64,000 bases of DNA from Limnohabitans sp. Its GTDB lineage: Bacteria; Pseudomonadota; Gammaproteobacteria; Burkholderiales; Burkholderiaceae_C. Numbering within the stretch: the stretch's first letter is position 1; the number at the start of each line of letters is the position of its first letter. The position numbers and the translations under genes were made by a program. This document shows, in pieces, positions 33,930-44,900 of this stretch. The stretch is taken from contig NZ_JAFEIF010000041.1 of the NCBI RefSeq assembly GCF_017848645.1, forward strand, positions 62,001-126,000, in the 5' to 3' direction. The notes below the pieces were generated by a model. It searched no databases, was not told the DNA's origin, and was given only the letters and a program-made list of their open reading frames with translations.

Positions 33930-34667
33930 TTATGCGGCATGCTTGCGCAGGTCGGTCAACAAGGGGCGCAGGCATAAAACCCAGAGCAGGGCCGCCAAAG
34001 GCACCGTGGTGATGTAACCCCAGTACTTGAAACCCAGCGCCCCCGTCAGCCCGCCCAGAAAAAAGCCCAGCACCAGGGCCAACTGCACCCGCAGGCGTTG
34101 GCGGTTGGCTCGCACGGGGGAGCCGGGCTGGCTGCGGTTCATGTACACAAGTTTGCCCAGCTCGATGCCCAGGTCCGTCACCAGCCCGGTGATGTGGGTG
34201 GTGCGGATTTCGGCTTTGGAAATTTTGGTGATGACCGCGTTTTGCAGGCCCATGATGAAGCACAACAGGACCACTGTGACCGGCACAAACAGCTGCGACC
34301 AGGCCGCAATGGCCGCCCCAAACAGCCCAAACACCAGCAAGGCCCCGGATTCGAGCAGCAACGGCAAGCTGTAGCTGCTGCGCAGCTGCTGGCGCAAGCC
34401 CCAGTTGACCAGCACGGCAGTGCACATGGCCCCGGCCACAAAGGCCATCAAGCAAACGATGCCTGCCAGCGCGAGGGCGATGTTGCCCAATACCAGATCA
34501 TCGGCCACCGAGGACACGATGCCGGTCATGTGCGAGGTGTAGCTGCCCACCGCCAAAAAACCGCCTGCGTTGGTGGCCCCGGCCACAAAGGTCAGCACCA
34601 AGCCCAGCCGCAGATTGGCCTCAGGGCTTCGCTGCACATCGGTCCATCCGTGGATCAGGGGGAACAT
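33930..34667 (-). CDS. YoaK family protein (DUF1275)
   Basis: FVAGATNAGGFLAVGSYTSHMTGIVSSVADDL, MGLQNAVITKIS. Confidence 0.9.
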   Translation of the reverse strand: MFPLIHGWTDVQRSPEANLRLGLVLTFVAGATNAGGFLAVGSYTSHMTGIVSSVADDLVLGNIALALAGIVCLMAFVAGAMCTAVLVNWGLRQQLRSSYSLPLLLESGALLVFGLFGAAIAAWSQLFVPVTVVLLCFIMGLQNAVITKISKAEIRTTHITGLVTDLGIELGKLVYMNRSQPGSPVRANRQRLRVQLALVLGFFLGGLTGALGFKYWGYITTVPLAALLWVLCLRPLLTDLRKHAA

Positions 34668-34693
34668 GTGCAGTGTGCTCGTGTGCGGCTATT

Positions 34694-36787
34694 TCAGTGG
34701 ATGCGCATGCCGGGTTGGGCACCCGGCCAGGGCTGCAGCACGTAAATGCCCGCGTCCGCCTTGTCGTCGGCATGGCTGGCGGCCAGCACCATGCCCTCCG
34801 ACACACCAAACTTCATCTTGCGCGGCGCCAGGTTGGCCACCATCACGGTCAGCTTACCGATCAGGTCTTCGGGCTTGTACATGCTGGCGATGCCACTGAA
34901 CACGTTGCGCATGCGGCCTTCGCCCACGTCCAGCGTCAGGCGCAGCAGCTTGACCGAGCCTTCGACCGGTTCGCAGTTCACGATCTGGGCAATGCGCAGG
35001 TCCACTTTGGCGAAGTCGTCGATGGAGATGGTGGGGGCGATCTCCTCGCCGCCAGGGATGAGCTTGTCTTCGACCACGGCGGGCTGCTCGAACAGGGCTT
35101 CGAGTTGTTCGGGCGTGACGCGCTGCATCAGGTGCTGGTAGGCGTTGATGGTGTGGCCCGCGCCCAGCAGCTGTTGTGCTTGTGCAAAGGTGAAGGGCGC
35201 GACGTTCAAGAAGGCCTCGACTTGCGCCGCCAAGGCCGGCAGCACGGGCTTGAGTTGCAGGCTGAGCAAGCGGAAGGCTTCGATGCAGGTGCTGCACACG
35301 TCGTGCAAGCGGGCGTCTTGGCCTTCTTGTTTGGCCAGGTCCCAAGGTTTGTTTTGGTCCACATAGCTGTTGACCTTGTCGGTCAGCAGCATGATTTCGC
35401 GCAGCGCTTTGGCGTATTCGCGTTCGTCGTAAAGCGCGGCAATGGTCGGCGCAGCGGCTTGCAAGGTCGTCAGCAAGGCTTGGCCGTCGGCGCTCACGGG
35501 GCCGAGTTGGCCGCCAAAGCGCTTGGCGATGAAGCCGGCCGAGCGCGAGGCGATGTTCACAAACTTGCCGATCAGGTCGGAGTTGACCCGCGCCATGAAG
35601 TCTTCGGCGTTGAAGTCGATGTCTTCGTTGCGGGCCGAGAGTTTGGCCGCCAGGTAGTAGCGCAGCCACTCGGGGTTCATGCCCAGGCTCAGGTACTTGA
35701 GCGGGTCCAGGCCCGTGCCGCGGCTCTTGCTCATTTTCTCGCCGTTGTTCACGGTGAGGAAGCCGTGAACGAACACGCTGTTGGGCGTTTTGCGGCCACT
35801 GAAATGCAGCATGGCCGGCCAGAACAGCGTGTGGAAGGTGACGATGTCTTTGCCGATGAAGTGGTACTGCTCCAGCGCGGGGTTGGCCATGTAGGCGTTG
35901 TAGTCTTCCCCGCGCTTGTCCAGCAGGTTTTTCAGGGACGCCAGGTAGCCCACAGGCGCGTCGAGCCAGACATAAAAGTACTTGCCCGGCGCGTCGGGGA
36001 TTTCGATGCCGAAGTAGGGCGCGTCGCGCGAGATGTCCCAGTCGCCCAGGCCTTCGCTGGTCGTGCCGTCGGGGTTGGTGCGCACCGAAAACCACTCTTT
36101 GACCTTGTTGGCCACCTCGGGCTGCAGCTTGCCGTCTTGGGTCCACTGGCTCAAAAAGTCGACGCAGCGCGGGTCGGACAGCTTGAAAAAGAAGTGCTCC
36201 GAGGTTTTCAGCTCCGGCTTGGCACCCGACAGGGCCGAAAACGGGTTGATCAGGTCGGTGGGCGCGTAGACCGCGCCGCAGCTCTCGCAGTTGTCGCCAT
36301 ACTGGTCTTTGGCGTGGCACTTGGGGCACTCGCCTTTGATGAAACGGTCCGGCAAAAACATGTTCTTTTGCGGGTCAAAGAACTGCTCGACCGAGCGGAC
36401 CTCGATCAGCGAGCCGCCATCGGCCGCCGAAATGTCGCGCAGGTCACGGTAAATCTGGCGGGCCAACTCGTGGTTTTCTGGCGCATCAGTGCTGTGCCAG
36501 TTGTCAAACTGGATATGAAAGCCGTCTAGATAGGGCTTGCGGCCGGCCGCGATGTCGGCCACGAACTGCTGGGGCGTTTTGCCCGCCTTTTCGGCGGCGA
36601 TCATGATGGGCGCGCCGTGCGTGTCGTCGGCGCCCACAAAATTGACCTGACTGCCCTGCATGCGCTGGAAACGCACCCAGATGTCGGCCTGGATGTATTC
36701 CATGATGTGGCCGATGTGGAAGTTGCCGTTGGCGTAAGGCAGGGCGGTGGTGACAAAAAGCTGGCGGGGCGCGTTGGGGGCAGACAT
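34694..36787 (-). CDS. metG: Methionyl-tRNA synthetase with C-terminal tRNA-binding domain
   Basis: [25 protein letters not shown], zinc knuckle, [10 protein letters not shown]-terminal [21 protein letters not shown]. Confidence 0.98.
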   Translation of the reverse strand: MSAPNAPRQLFVTTALPYANGNFHIGHIMEYIQADIWVRFQRMQGSQVNFVGADDTHGAPIMIAAEKAGKTPQQFVADIAAGRKPYLDGFHIQFDNWHSTDAPENHELARQIYRDLRDISAADGGSLIEVRSVEQFFDPQKNMFLPDRFIKGECPKCHAKDQYGDNCESCGAVYAPTDLINPFSALSGAKPELKTSEHFFFKLSDPRCVDFLSQWTQDGKLQPEVANKVKEWFSVRTNPDGTTSEGLGDWDISRDAPYFGIEIPDAPGKYFYVWLDAPVGYLASLKNLLDKRGEDYNAYMANPALEQYHFIGKDIVTFHTLFWPAMLHFSGRKTPNSVFVHGFLTVNNGEKMSKSRGTGLDPLKYLSLGMNPEWLRYYLAAKLSARNEDIDFNAEDFMARVNSDLIGKFVNIASRSAGFIAKRFGGQLGPVSADGQALLTTLQAAAPTIAALYDEREYAKALREIMLLTDKVNSYVDQNKPWDLAKQEGQDARLHDVCSTCIEAFRLLSLQLKPVLPALAAQVEAFLNVAPFTFAQAQQLLGAGHTINAYQHLMQRVTPEQLEALFEQPAVVEDKLIPGGEEIAPTISIDDFAKVDLRIAQIVNCEPVEGSVKLLRLTLDVGEGRMRNVFSGIASMYKPEDLIGKLTVMVANLAPRKMKFGVSEGMVLAASHADDKADAGIYVLQPWPGAQPGMRIH

Positions 36788-36872
36788 GGGGCAAAACCTT
36801 CAAGACAAGGGGGCGATTTTATAGGGAGGACCCCCTGTGGGCTGGCCATCGGCTCTGCGACAATCCCAATTT

Positions 36873-37610
36873 ATGAATCACAACCCCTTTTGGACGCCCG
36901 AGGAAGTTGAATTTCTGGACCAATTTTTGTTCAGGGATGACGCTCCAGAACATTGCATGGACGTGACCATGCTCGATGGTTACCTGACTGCGGTGGTTTC
37001 TGGCCCTGAACTGATCATGCCCAGCGAGATGCTGCGCTGGGTCTGGGACACCGAAAACGGGCAAGAAGGCGCTCATTTCAAAGACCAGGCCGAAGCCGAA
37101 AAGGTCATGGGGCTGATCATGAAGCAATGGAACGCCATTGCACAAACATTGACCGAGTTGCCCGAGCTTTATGAGCCTCAAATTTACGAGCGTGAATTGG
37201 ACGATGGAACCCATGTGCCGATCATTGATGAGTGGTGCATGGGCTACCACCACGGCATCAGCATTGGTGGTAAAGCTTGGGACACCTTAATGCTGGAACA
37301 ACCAGAACTGCTGAGCACGGTGCTGTTGTATGGTTCTCCAGATGGCTGGGCTGCCTTGGAGCGCTTGAATCAGGACGATTCCGAACACCAATCCGCAGCG
37401 GACGGCTTGGGCGACACAGTCCGCCAAGTGCACGCTTATTGGCTGGTCCAACGCAGACAACAAAAAGTCAGCGGCCAAGTGCAGAGCCCCATTCGTGGCG
37501 CCAACACCCCGCTCCAGCCCGTGCGGCGCGATGGCCCTAAGCTGGGTCGAAATGATCCCTGCCACTGCGGCAGCGGACGCAAGTACAAGCACTGTCACGG
37601 GGCGAATTGA
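36873..37610 (+). CDS. UPF0149/YecA-like protein with C-terminal SEC-C zinc motif
   Basis: [35 protein letters not shown] and C-terminal [19 protein letters not shown]. Confidence 0.85.
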   Translation: MNHNPFWTPEEVEFLDQFLFRDDAPEHCMDVTMLDGYLTAVVSGPELIMPSEMLRWVWDTENGQEGAHFKDQAEAEKVMGLIMKQWNAIAQTLTELPELYEPQIYERELDDGTHVPIIDEWCMGYHHGISIGGKAWDTLMLEQPELLSTVLLYGSPDGWAALERLNQDDSEHQSAADGLGDTVRQVHAYWLVQRRQQKVSGQVQSPIRGANTPLQPVRRDGPKLGRNDPCHCGSGRKYKHCHGAN

Positions 37611-37640
37611 GCGATTGCCTGAACGCACGGAAGGAAAGAC

Positions 37641-39035
37641 ATGCACCACCTCATCAACTTCAAAAATTTCTCGGATGCCCAGATTGAGTTGTTAAACCCA
37701 GTGACATTGCTCATTGGGCGCAACGGGGCCGGCAAGAGCAATGTGATTGAAGGCGTAGAGCTCTTAGCCGAATTGGCGCAAGGGCGGTCCTTGCATGAAA
37801 TCAGCGACGTGGGTCGCGGCGGAGGCAGCACATTTGAAATTCGGGGGGGGTTGAGGAATTGCCCTCGAAGAGAGCATGCGGGTTATGACCCGATCAATGA
37901 ATTGATAGATCCTGGGCAACTGACATTGAAGTTCACCGCGCATGTCAAAGGTCTGCCTGTCGAGTACACCATCAGTGTCGCCGCAGGCAATTCACCTCAC
38001 ATCGTTGAAGAGAGACTGATTTGGGGCGAGCGAACGCTTTTTGCAACAGCGGGACGATTTACCCGTGAAAGTGACGACATCATTCAGGTCCAATTTGATA
38101 ATTTCGCAAAGGGTAGCAAGAAGCCCATCCGTGCATTGACGGCGCAGGTTTCAACTTTGTCGCGGTATGAAACATTGCCGACATCCAATAACAAGACGTC
38201 GGATCAAGCTTTGTTCGTAGTGAATGGCATCCGTAACCATTTAAAACATGCCTATGTTTTCGATCCGCACCCCAAGCGCATGCGTGACTACGAAAACATT
38301 GGCCAAACCCAGCTTTTCCGTGACGGGGCAAATTTGGCTTCGGTGCTTTATGGTTTGAAGCTATTGGCTGATACGGATGTTTCACCAGAAGATTTGAAAA
38401 AGAATCCTATGGTGTCAGTTGTTCGGCAACACAATGCGAGAGCATCATTCGATTTGATTTTGCAGAGAATTCGGCAATTGCCAGAGGACTCTTTCACGGA
38501 TTTTGTTTTCGAAAAAACCAGTTTGGGCGAGGTCGGTTTGGGTTTTCGATACAGCGATCAATCGGTGCTCAGTTCGCGCCAAATGTCAGACGGCACATTG
38601 CGAGCCTTGGCCATCTTGACGGCCTTGGAAACTGTGCCAACAGGCTCACGTTTGGTTGTTGAAGAAATTGACAATGGCATCCACCCAGCCCGCGTAAAGG
38701 TGCTCATGGACGCTGTCTGGGAGACCGCAGAGCGTCGCAAGCTCAATGTATTGGCCACCACACACAACCCCGCCACCCTTGATCAACTCAGTGATGAGCA
38801 AATCAAATCGGTGGTGTTGTGCTTCTATGACCCCGCTGTGGGCGCATCCCGGTTGCTCCCTATTCCAGACCTCCCGGCTTCTGAGTCAATGCTGGAGCAA
38901 GGGCGTTTGGGGGAGTTGATGACCCAGCAGGTGCTGGAAAAACACGTGCAACCGGGCTTTGCTGAACAGCGAGCCGAGCGCGGATTGCAATGGCTCCAAA
39001 AAATTCAAGAGGCCAACAGAAAGTTTGTGCTGTGA
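37641..39035 (+). CDS. AAA family ATPase (ABC/SMC-like, AAA_21 type)
   Basis: LIGRNGAGKSNVIEGVELLAELA (Walker A), SSRQMSDGTLRALAILTAL (signature), LVVEEIDNGIHPARV (Walker B), TTHNPATLDQL. Confidence 0.88.
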   Translation: MHHLINFKNFSDAQIELLNPVTLLIGRNGAGKSNVIEGVELLAELAQGRSLHEISDVGRGGGSTFEIRGGLRNCPRREHAGYDPINELIDPGQLTLKFTAHVKGLPVEYTISVAAGNSPHIVEERLIWGERTLFATAGRFTRESDDIIQVQFDNFAKGSKKPIRALTAQVSTLSRYETLPTSNNKTSDQALFVVNGIRNHLKHAYVFDPHPKRMRDYENIGQTQLFRDGANLASVLYGLKLLADTDVSPEDLKKNPMVSVVRQHNARASFDLILQRIRQLPEDSFTDFVFEKTSLGEVGLGFRYSDQSVLSSRQMSDGTLRALAILTALETVPTGSRLVVEEIDNGIHPARVKVLMDAVWETAERRKLNVLATTHNPATLDQLSDEQIKSVVLCFYDPAVGASRLLPIPDLPASESMLEQGRLGELMTQQVLEKHVQPGFAEQRAERGLQWLQKIQEANRKFVL

Positions 39036-39592
39036 GCAAGCAGGCCAAATCCAATCCATCGGTGAGTGTTGTGCGCTTGATTGTGGTGGACACTTCTTAT
39101 TTGTTAGAACTGTTTCAAGTGCCCGATTGCAGCAGTGATCGCGCTTACGTCCCGATTTTTCAACGGTTTGAAAATGCCCGACGTATGACCGATCAGTTGC
39201 AGGTGCCTTTGCCTGTTTTGTTTGAGTTGGGTAACCATGTCGCAGATGTGAAAAATGGACAAGAGAGAAGACGCTTGTCCGCCATGTTGGTGGAGACCGT
39301 AGACATCTGGCTCTCGGGCGAAACACCTTTGACGATTGTCTCGTCCATGAACGATGCCAGAACCGTTCAGGACTTCCGTGATGCGGTCACGGGATTGACC
39401 CAAGAATTTAAAACCTTGGCCCCTGATCGCCAAGGTTTGACCAATGCGGCCATTGCACTGGAAGCCAAAAAATTGCGTGACAAGCACAAAAACAGCTCAT
39501 TGAAAACATACCTGGTTCACATCTGGACCACCGACAAAAAATTAAAAGCACTTGAACCCGACGCCGAGGCCAATGCCTTCGTTGGTGTTTGA
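39032..39592 (+). CDS. PIN-like domain protein (putative nuclease), GTGA overlap with the upstream ATPase
   Basis: LIVVDTSYLLELF N-terminal Asp motif, conserved FELGNHVADVK, C-terminal IWTTDKKLKALEPDA; GTG 39032 overlaps the ATPase stop at 39033-39035. Confidence 0.65.
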   Translation: MSKQAKSNPSVSVVRLIVVDTSYLLELFQVPDCSSDRAYVPIFQRFENARRMTDQLQVPLPVLFELGNHVADVKNGQERRRLSAMLVETVDIWLSGETPLTIVSSMNDARTVQDFRDAVTGLTQEFKTLAPDRQGLTNAAIALEAKKLRDKHKNSSLKTYLVHIWTTDKKLKALEPDAEANAFVGV

Positions 39593-39613
39593 TGCTGTGC
39601 TGAAAGAAAACCT

Positions 39614-41515
39614 ATGCCCGAAATCGTCTTCAAAGGCAAAGAATATGTGTACAACCACCACCTGACAGTGCCTTATCGGCCGCTGGTGGTGGACAAGGCC
39701 AAAGGGATCGGGCCGGGGGACTTGAACAGCAGCCTGGTCATTCACGGGGACAACCTGCACGCGCTCAAGGCCTTGCTGCCGCGCTATGCGGGCAAGGTGG
39801 ATTTGGTGTTCATTGACCCGCCTTACAACACCGGCAACGAGGGCTGGTGCTACAGCGACGGGGTGAACAGCCCCATCATGAAAGAGTGGCTGAGCACCAA
39901 CCCGGTGGACGGCGAGGACATGCTGCGGCACGACAAGTGGCTGTGCATGATGTGGCCGCGTCTGGTTCTGCTGCGTGAGCTGATGGCGGACAACGGCTCG
40001 ATCTGGATCACGCTGGATGACAACGAGGTGCACCACGCCCGTGACATGCTGGACGAAATTTTGGGTGCTGATAATTTTGTGGCGACTTGCATTTGGCAGA
40101 AGAATTACGCCCCCAAGGGAACAGCTCAGTTTTTCAGCGAAGACCATGACTATGTACTGGTCTATGCCAAAGACAAGAAGATTTGGCGGCCGAATTTGTT
40201 GGAACGCACCGAGGACATGGATGCTCGCTATTCCAATGCCGATAACGACAAGAATGGCCCTTGGAAGTCGAGCGATTTGTCGGCTCGTAACTTTTACAGC
40301 GAAGGCACTTACTCGATTGTTTGCCCAAGCGGGCGGGTGATTGATGGCCCCCCGCCGGGAAATTACTGGCGCGTCAAAGAATCTAAATTCAAAGAAATGG
40401 ACGCTGAAGGTCGTATTTGGTGGGGTGAGTTTGGAAACAATGTGCCATCTATCAAGCGTTATCTTTCCGAAGTCAAACAAGGCCGCACCCCCCAAACCCT
40501 CTGGTTTTACGATGAAGTCGGTCACACCCAAGACGCCAAGAAAACTCTGATCGAAATGGGCATGCTCAAGGGCGAAGAGTCCACCATCACGCCCAAGCCG
40601 GTGGCTTTGCTGGAGCGCATTTTGGAGCTGGCCAGCCATCCCGAATCCATCGTGCTCGACAGCTTTGCCGGCAGTGCCACCACCGCCCACGCCGTGCTCA
40701 AAGCTAACGCCAAAGACAACGGCAACCGCCAGTTCATTCTTGTGGAGGGCGAGGACTATGCCGATCGCCTGACCGCCGAGCGGGTGCGCCGCGCCATCCA
40801 GGGTTATGCCTGGGTGGGCACGCAGCGCGAAACGCTGCTGGAAGAAAAGATCAATTTCACCCAGTTCAAAAAAGCCGCCGACTGGTTGGCCAAGGTCGAG
40901 GCGATCAAACAGCGCGAGGGTTTTGTTGAGGAATCGACACAACTCACACTGCTGCGACCTGGGGCAGAAATTCAAATGGGCATCCCTATGCAAGATGCGA
41001 CATTGAAAAATACAGGTCAAAAGCGTTTTGACAAGATCAACGTGGAGCTGAAAGACGGCTTGCTGCGGGTGGAGGGCGAAAAGAAAGTCTCTGAACGCGC
41101 CGAAGGCCTGGGCGGCGAGTTCACCTATTGCACGCTGGGCGATCCGCTCAACATCGAGAAGATGCTGTCCGGCGAAAACTTGCCCGCGTTTGAGGCCTTG
41201 GGGGCCTGGCTGTTCCACACCGCCACGGGCGGCACCTTGCCACCCACCCCCAAAAAAGCCCCGCGCTTTTATCTGGGCGAGGCGGCCGATGCCCATGTTT
41301 GGCTGGTCTATGAGCCGAACCTGGCCTTCCTCAAGTCGACCGAGGCGGCGCTCAACCTGAGCCGGGCGCAGGCCTTTGCCCAGTGGGGCGCGGACAAGGG
41401 CGATGGCAAAAAACACCTGGTGTTTGCCCCGGCCAAGTATTTGAGCAACAAGCAATTGGCCGAGAACCGCATGGACTTTGCGGCGCTGCCCTTTGCTTTG
41501 CTCAGGGGGTGGTGA
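39614..41515 (+). CDS. mod: Site-specific DNA-methyltransferase, Type III Mod-like (beta-class)
   Basis: LVFIDPPYNTGNEG (DPPY catalytic motif), SIWITLDDNEVHHARDMLDEI, central target-recognition region, ESIVLDSFAGSATTAHAVL (AdoMet motif). Confidence 0.92.
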   Translation: MPEIVFKGKEYVYNHHLTVPYRPLVVDKAKGIGPGDLNSSLVIHGDNLHALKALLPRYAGKVDLVFIDPPYNTGNEGWCYSDGVNSPIMKEWLSTNPVDGEDMLRHDKWLCMMWPRLVLLRELMADNGSIWITLDDNEVHHARDMLDEILGADNFVATCIWQKNYAPKGTAQFFSEDHDYVLVYAKDKKIWRPNLLERTEDMDARYSNADNDKNGPWKSSDLSARNFYSEGTYSIVCPSGRVIDGPPPGNYWRVKESKFKEMDAEGRIWWGEFGNNVPSIKRYLSEVKQGRTPQTLWFYDEVGHTQDAKKTLIEMGMLKGEESTITPKPVALLERILELASHPESIVLDSFAGSATTAHAVLKANAKDNGNRQFILVEGEDYADRLTAERVRRAIQGYAWVGTQRETLLEEKINFTQFKKAADWLAKVEAIKQREGFVEESTQLTLLRPGAEIQMGIPMQDATLKNTGQKRFDKINVELKDGLLRVEGEKKVSERAEGLGGEFTYCTLGDPLNIEKMLSGENLPAFEALGAWLFHTATGGTLPPTPKKAPRFYLGEAADAHVWLVYEPNLAFLKSTEAALNLSRAQAFAQWGADKGDGKKHLVFAPAKYLSNKQLAENRMDFAALPFALLRGW

Positions 41516-41516
41516 A

Positions 41517-41915
41517 ATGGCTTTTTCTCAGAGTACGAAGCTGCAGTTAGACAAGTTTACGCAAGCCCTGGCGACGCTGAAAGAAACGGCTCAGGACAGT
41601 GAAGACCGCAAGACACGCGATTCGCTGTTGCTGCGCTTTGTCTACACGTTTGAAATGGCTTGGCAAGCCATGCGGGCCGTGCTGCAGGACAAGGGGGATG
41701 TGGAAACCCCGAGGGTGGCGTTTGCCGCGTTGGAGACGGCATTCAAGATGCGCTACATCACTGATGAGTCCTTGTGGGATCGCTTGCGCAAAGGGCGCAA
41801 TGGGGTGAGCCATGCCTACGACGAAGACATGGCCATCGGCCTGGCCGCCATGGTGCGCTTGGATGCCATCCCGGAGTTCGAGCGTGTGCTGGCGCATCTG
41901 CAGGCGCAAGCATGA
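41517..41915 (+). CDS. HEPN-fold protein of the HepT / HI0074 'nucleotidyltransferase substrate-binding' type
   Basis: LQLDKFTQALATLKET..RDSLLLRFVYTFEMAWQAMRAVL, RNGVSHAY = RX4HXY motif (41796-41819); partner MNT domain starts in the overlapping ATGA. Confidence 0.85.
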   Translation: MAFSQSTKLQLDKFTQALATLKETAQDSEDRKTRDSLLLRFVYTFEMAWQAMRAVLQDKGDVETPRVAFAALETAFKMRYITDESLWDRLRKGRNGVSHAYDEDMAIGLAAMVRLDAIPEFERVLAHLQAQA

Positions 41916-44900
41916 CGGCCGTGGTTTCCAATGCGGTGATCGACTTTGGCTTGGGGCCGGAACTCACGCTGCAACTGCATGAGGTGTTTGGACGCTTTGT
42001 GGGGTTGGAGCGCGTGTGGGTGTATGGATCGCGCGCCCGGGGCGACCATCGCCCGGCGTCGGACATTGATCTGATGGCGGATGCGCCCGATTGGAGCGCA
42101 CAGGACTTCACCGCGCTTTGGGCGGCTGTGGACGATTTGCGTTCGCTCAGAGGCATTGATTTGAGCCATTGGCAATCGACTTTGAGCGATGGCTTCAGGC
42201 AGCAGGTGGAAAAAGACCGGCAGGTCTTTTGGCAGCCGCGCCGAGCCGCGGTGAGCTTGCCCCGTGCACTGGGGTTTGACGATCTGAAAGACTTTCAGGC
42301 CAAGTCACTGCTCAAGCTCGATGCCTATTTGGCCGAGTTGCGCAGCGCCCGCGCCGATTCTGATCAGGCTTTGGCGGCCATGGCGCAGGTCAAGGCCATG
42401 GAGAAGATGAGCGATGCCAAGCAGTCCCTGGCCGATTTCCCCAAGTCGGCTTGGCAGGCCTTGCACGACGCGCGTGCTTTGCCAGAGGCCTATGCCGAGC
42501 GCCCGCATTCCAGCCGCTTTGACGGGGCTGGCCGGGCCATTCCGAATGTATGCCTGAAGGTGCCCACGGGCGGCGGCAAGACGCTGCTGGCTGCGGCCAG
42601 CGTGGGAAAGGTGTTTGAGGGGTATTTGCGCCGGTCTACCGGCCTGGTGCTGTGGGTGGTGCCCAACGAGGCGATTTACCGCCAGACCCTCAAGACGCTG
42701 TCCAATCGCGACCACCCTTACCGGCAAATGCTCAACGTGGTCGGGGCAGGGCGGGTGAAGATTTTGGAGAAAGACTCGCCGCTGTCGCGCCTGGATGTGG
42801 AAAGCCACTTGTGCGTGATGGTGCTGATGCTGGCTTCGGCGGCGCGGCAGTCCAAGGAGACGCTGCGATTTTTCCGGGACCGGGGCAATGTGCAGGGCTT
42901 TTTGCCGTTCGAGGACGACATCGAGGCCCATTGGGCCTTGCTGGCCGATGTGCCCAACCTGGATGTGTATGGCAGTGTTTGGGCTGACGGATCGGGCAAG
43001 GATTCGGGCGGTATGCAGGCGCGCCAAAAGGGCAGCATTGTCAAAAGCTCGTTGGGCAATGTGATGCGGCTTGTGCGCCCGATGGTGGTGATTGACGAAG
43101 GGCACCACGGCTACACCGACAACGCTTTGCGCACCATTGACGGGTTCAACCCGTCCTTCATGCTGGAGTTGTCGGCCACGCCGCGTGTGGTAGAGGCGGG
43201 CGCGTCAGGCAGCAAAGCGGCGGGTGCGGTGTCGGGTTCCAACATTTTGGTGGACGTGCGCGGCACCGATCTGGATGCCGCCGAGATGATCAAGCTGCCC
43301 ATTCATGTGGACGTGCGCGCTTGGGCCGACTGGCAAAGCTGCTTATCGGCCAGCGTGGACCAACTCAATGCGCTGGCCCGACAGGCCGAGGTGCTGCAGG
43401 GCGAGACGGCGCGCTACATTCGGCCGATTTTGCTGGTGCAGGTGGAGCGCACGGGCAAGGACCAGATCGATTCAGGCTTCATCCATGCCCAGCATGTGCG
43501 CGAGTTTTTGGCGCAGATGGGCTTTGCCGAGACCCAAATTCGCGAAAAAACCAGCGACAAGGACGAATTGGGCGACGAGGATTTGCTCTCGCCCACCTCG
43601 CAGGTGCGGGTGATCATCACCAAGCAGGCCTTGCAAGAGGGCTGGGATTGCCCCTTTGCCTATGTGCTGTGTTCGCTGGCAGCCAGCAAGGGCAAGCGGG
43701 CGCTCACGCAATTGGTGGGGCGGATTTTGCGGCTGCCCCATGTGGCCAAAACGGGGCATGAAGCGCTGGACGCTTGTTATGTGTTTTGCCATGACATTCA
43801 GACCGGCGAGGTGGTCAAGGCCATCAAGCAGTCGCTGGAGACTGAAGGCATGGGCGACTTGGCCATGGCGGTGCGCGGCAATGGTGGTTCGGGGCCGGAT
43901 GCCCCGCAGGTGCGCCAATTGACGCGGCGCGAGGGACTGGCGCATTTGCGTTTGTTTTTGCCCACCGTGACATGGGCCGAGCCTGGCCAGCCCCGGCGCA
44001 AGCTGGTGTACGAGAGCGATGTGCTGGCCCGCGTGCCCTGGCAAGACCTGAACCCCGATACCTTGGCGGTGGGCTGGAAACCCAGTCAGTCGCTGCGCAT
44101 GTCGGGCAGCGAGGCCCGCTTGATGGTGGATTTGACGGTGTTGCAAGACGTGCAGGCTCCGTTGCGCCGGGCGCGCAGCGATTCGGCCGAAGCCCTGACT
44201 TTGGACCGTGGGCAGCTGGTACGGGCTTTGGTCGATATTGCCCCCAATCCCTGGCTGGTGTGGGGCTGGGTCGATGCGGTGGTGCAGCGCTGTTTGCAGA
44301 CCTGGGCCGAATCGGCGGTGGCAGCGTCGGCGGCCACGTTGATTGAGCGGTTGCGGGTTGAGCTGCAGGCCTGGCGTGACGAGATGGCACAGCAGGTGTT
44401 TGAGGGGTTGACGGCACAAGGGCGCATCGAGTTTCGTTTGCGGGCGGATGCCACCGATTACGAATTGCCCAGCCACGACGAATGGCTGCAAACCGGCAAG
44501 GCCCACAAGCTCACCCGCAGCGATGGTTTGACCGATGTACAAAAGAGTCTGCTTGTGCCTGCCTTGCAAACGCCCGATATGAATGACTTTGAGGCGGCTT
44601 TTGCAGGCTATCTGGACGAGCAGGCCGCCTTGCGCTGGTGGCACCGCAATGTGGCCAAAACCCAATACGGCTTGCAAGGCTGGCGCAGGCACAAGGTTTA
44701 CCCAGACTTCGTGTTCGGCTTTTTGAGCGAGGGCAACGAAGCCCGCCTGGTGCTCATGGAAACCAAGGGCCTGCACCTGGACAACGAGGACACGGACTAC
44801 AAACAAGCGCTTTTGGACCGGCTGACAGAGGCTTTTTGCGATGAACGCTTTGCGCAGGCGGGTGACTTGGCGCTGGAACAAGATGGCCGCACGCAACTCG

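Noticed and set aside
34673-36529. 618-aa + strand ORF opposite metG
   Set aside because: Antisense frame of metG, biased composition, no domain.
37641-39592. Known Gabija, Septu or PARIS system
   Set aside because: The second gene is PIN-like, not UvrD, HNH or TOPRIM/DUF4435, by motif reading.
41774-41911. Upstream extension of the MNT-Res ORF
   Set aside because: These 46 codons overlap the HEPN gene in another frame and give Arg/Gly-rich sequence; ATG 41912 with the ATGA overlap is the credible start.
43472-44896. 474-aa antisense ORF opposite the Res gene
   Set aside because: Antisense artefact; the + strand has clear helicase and nuclease motifs.
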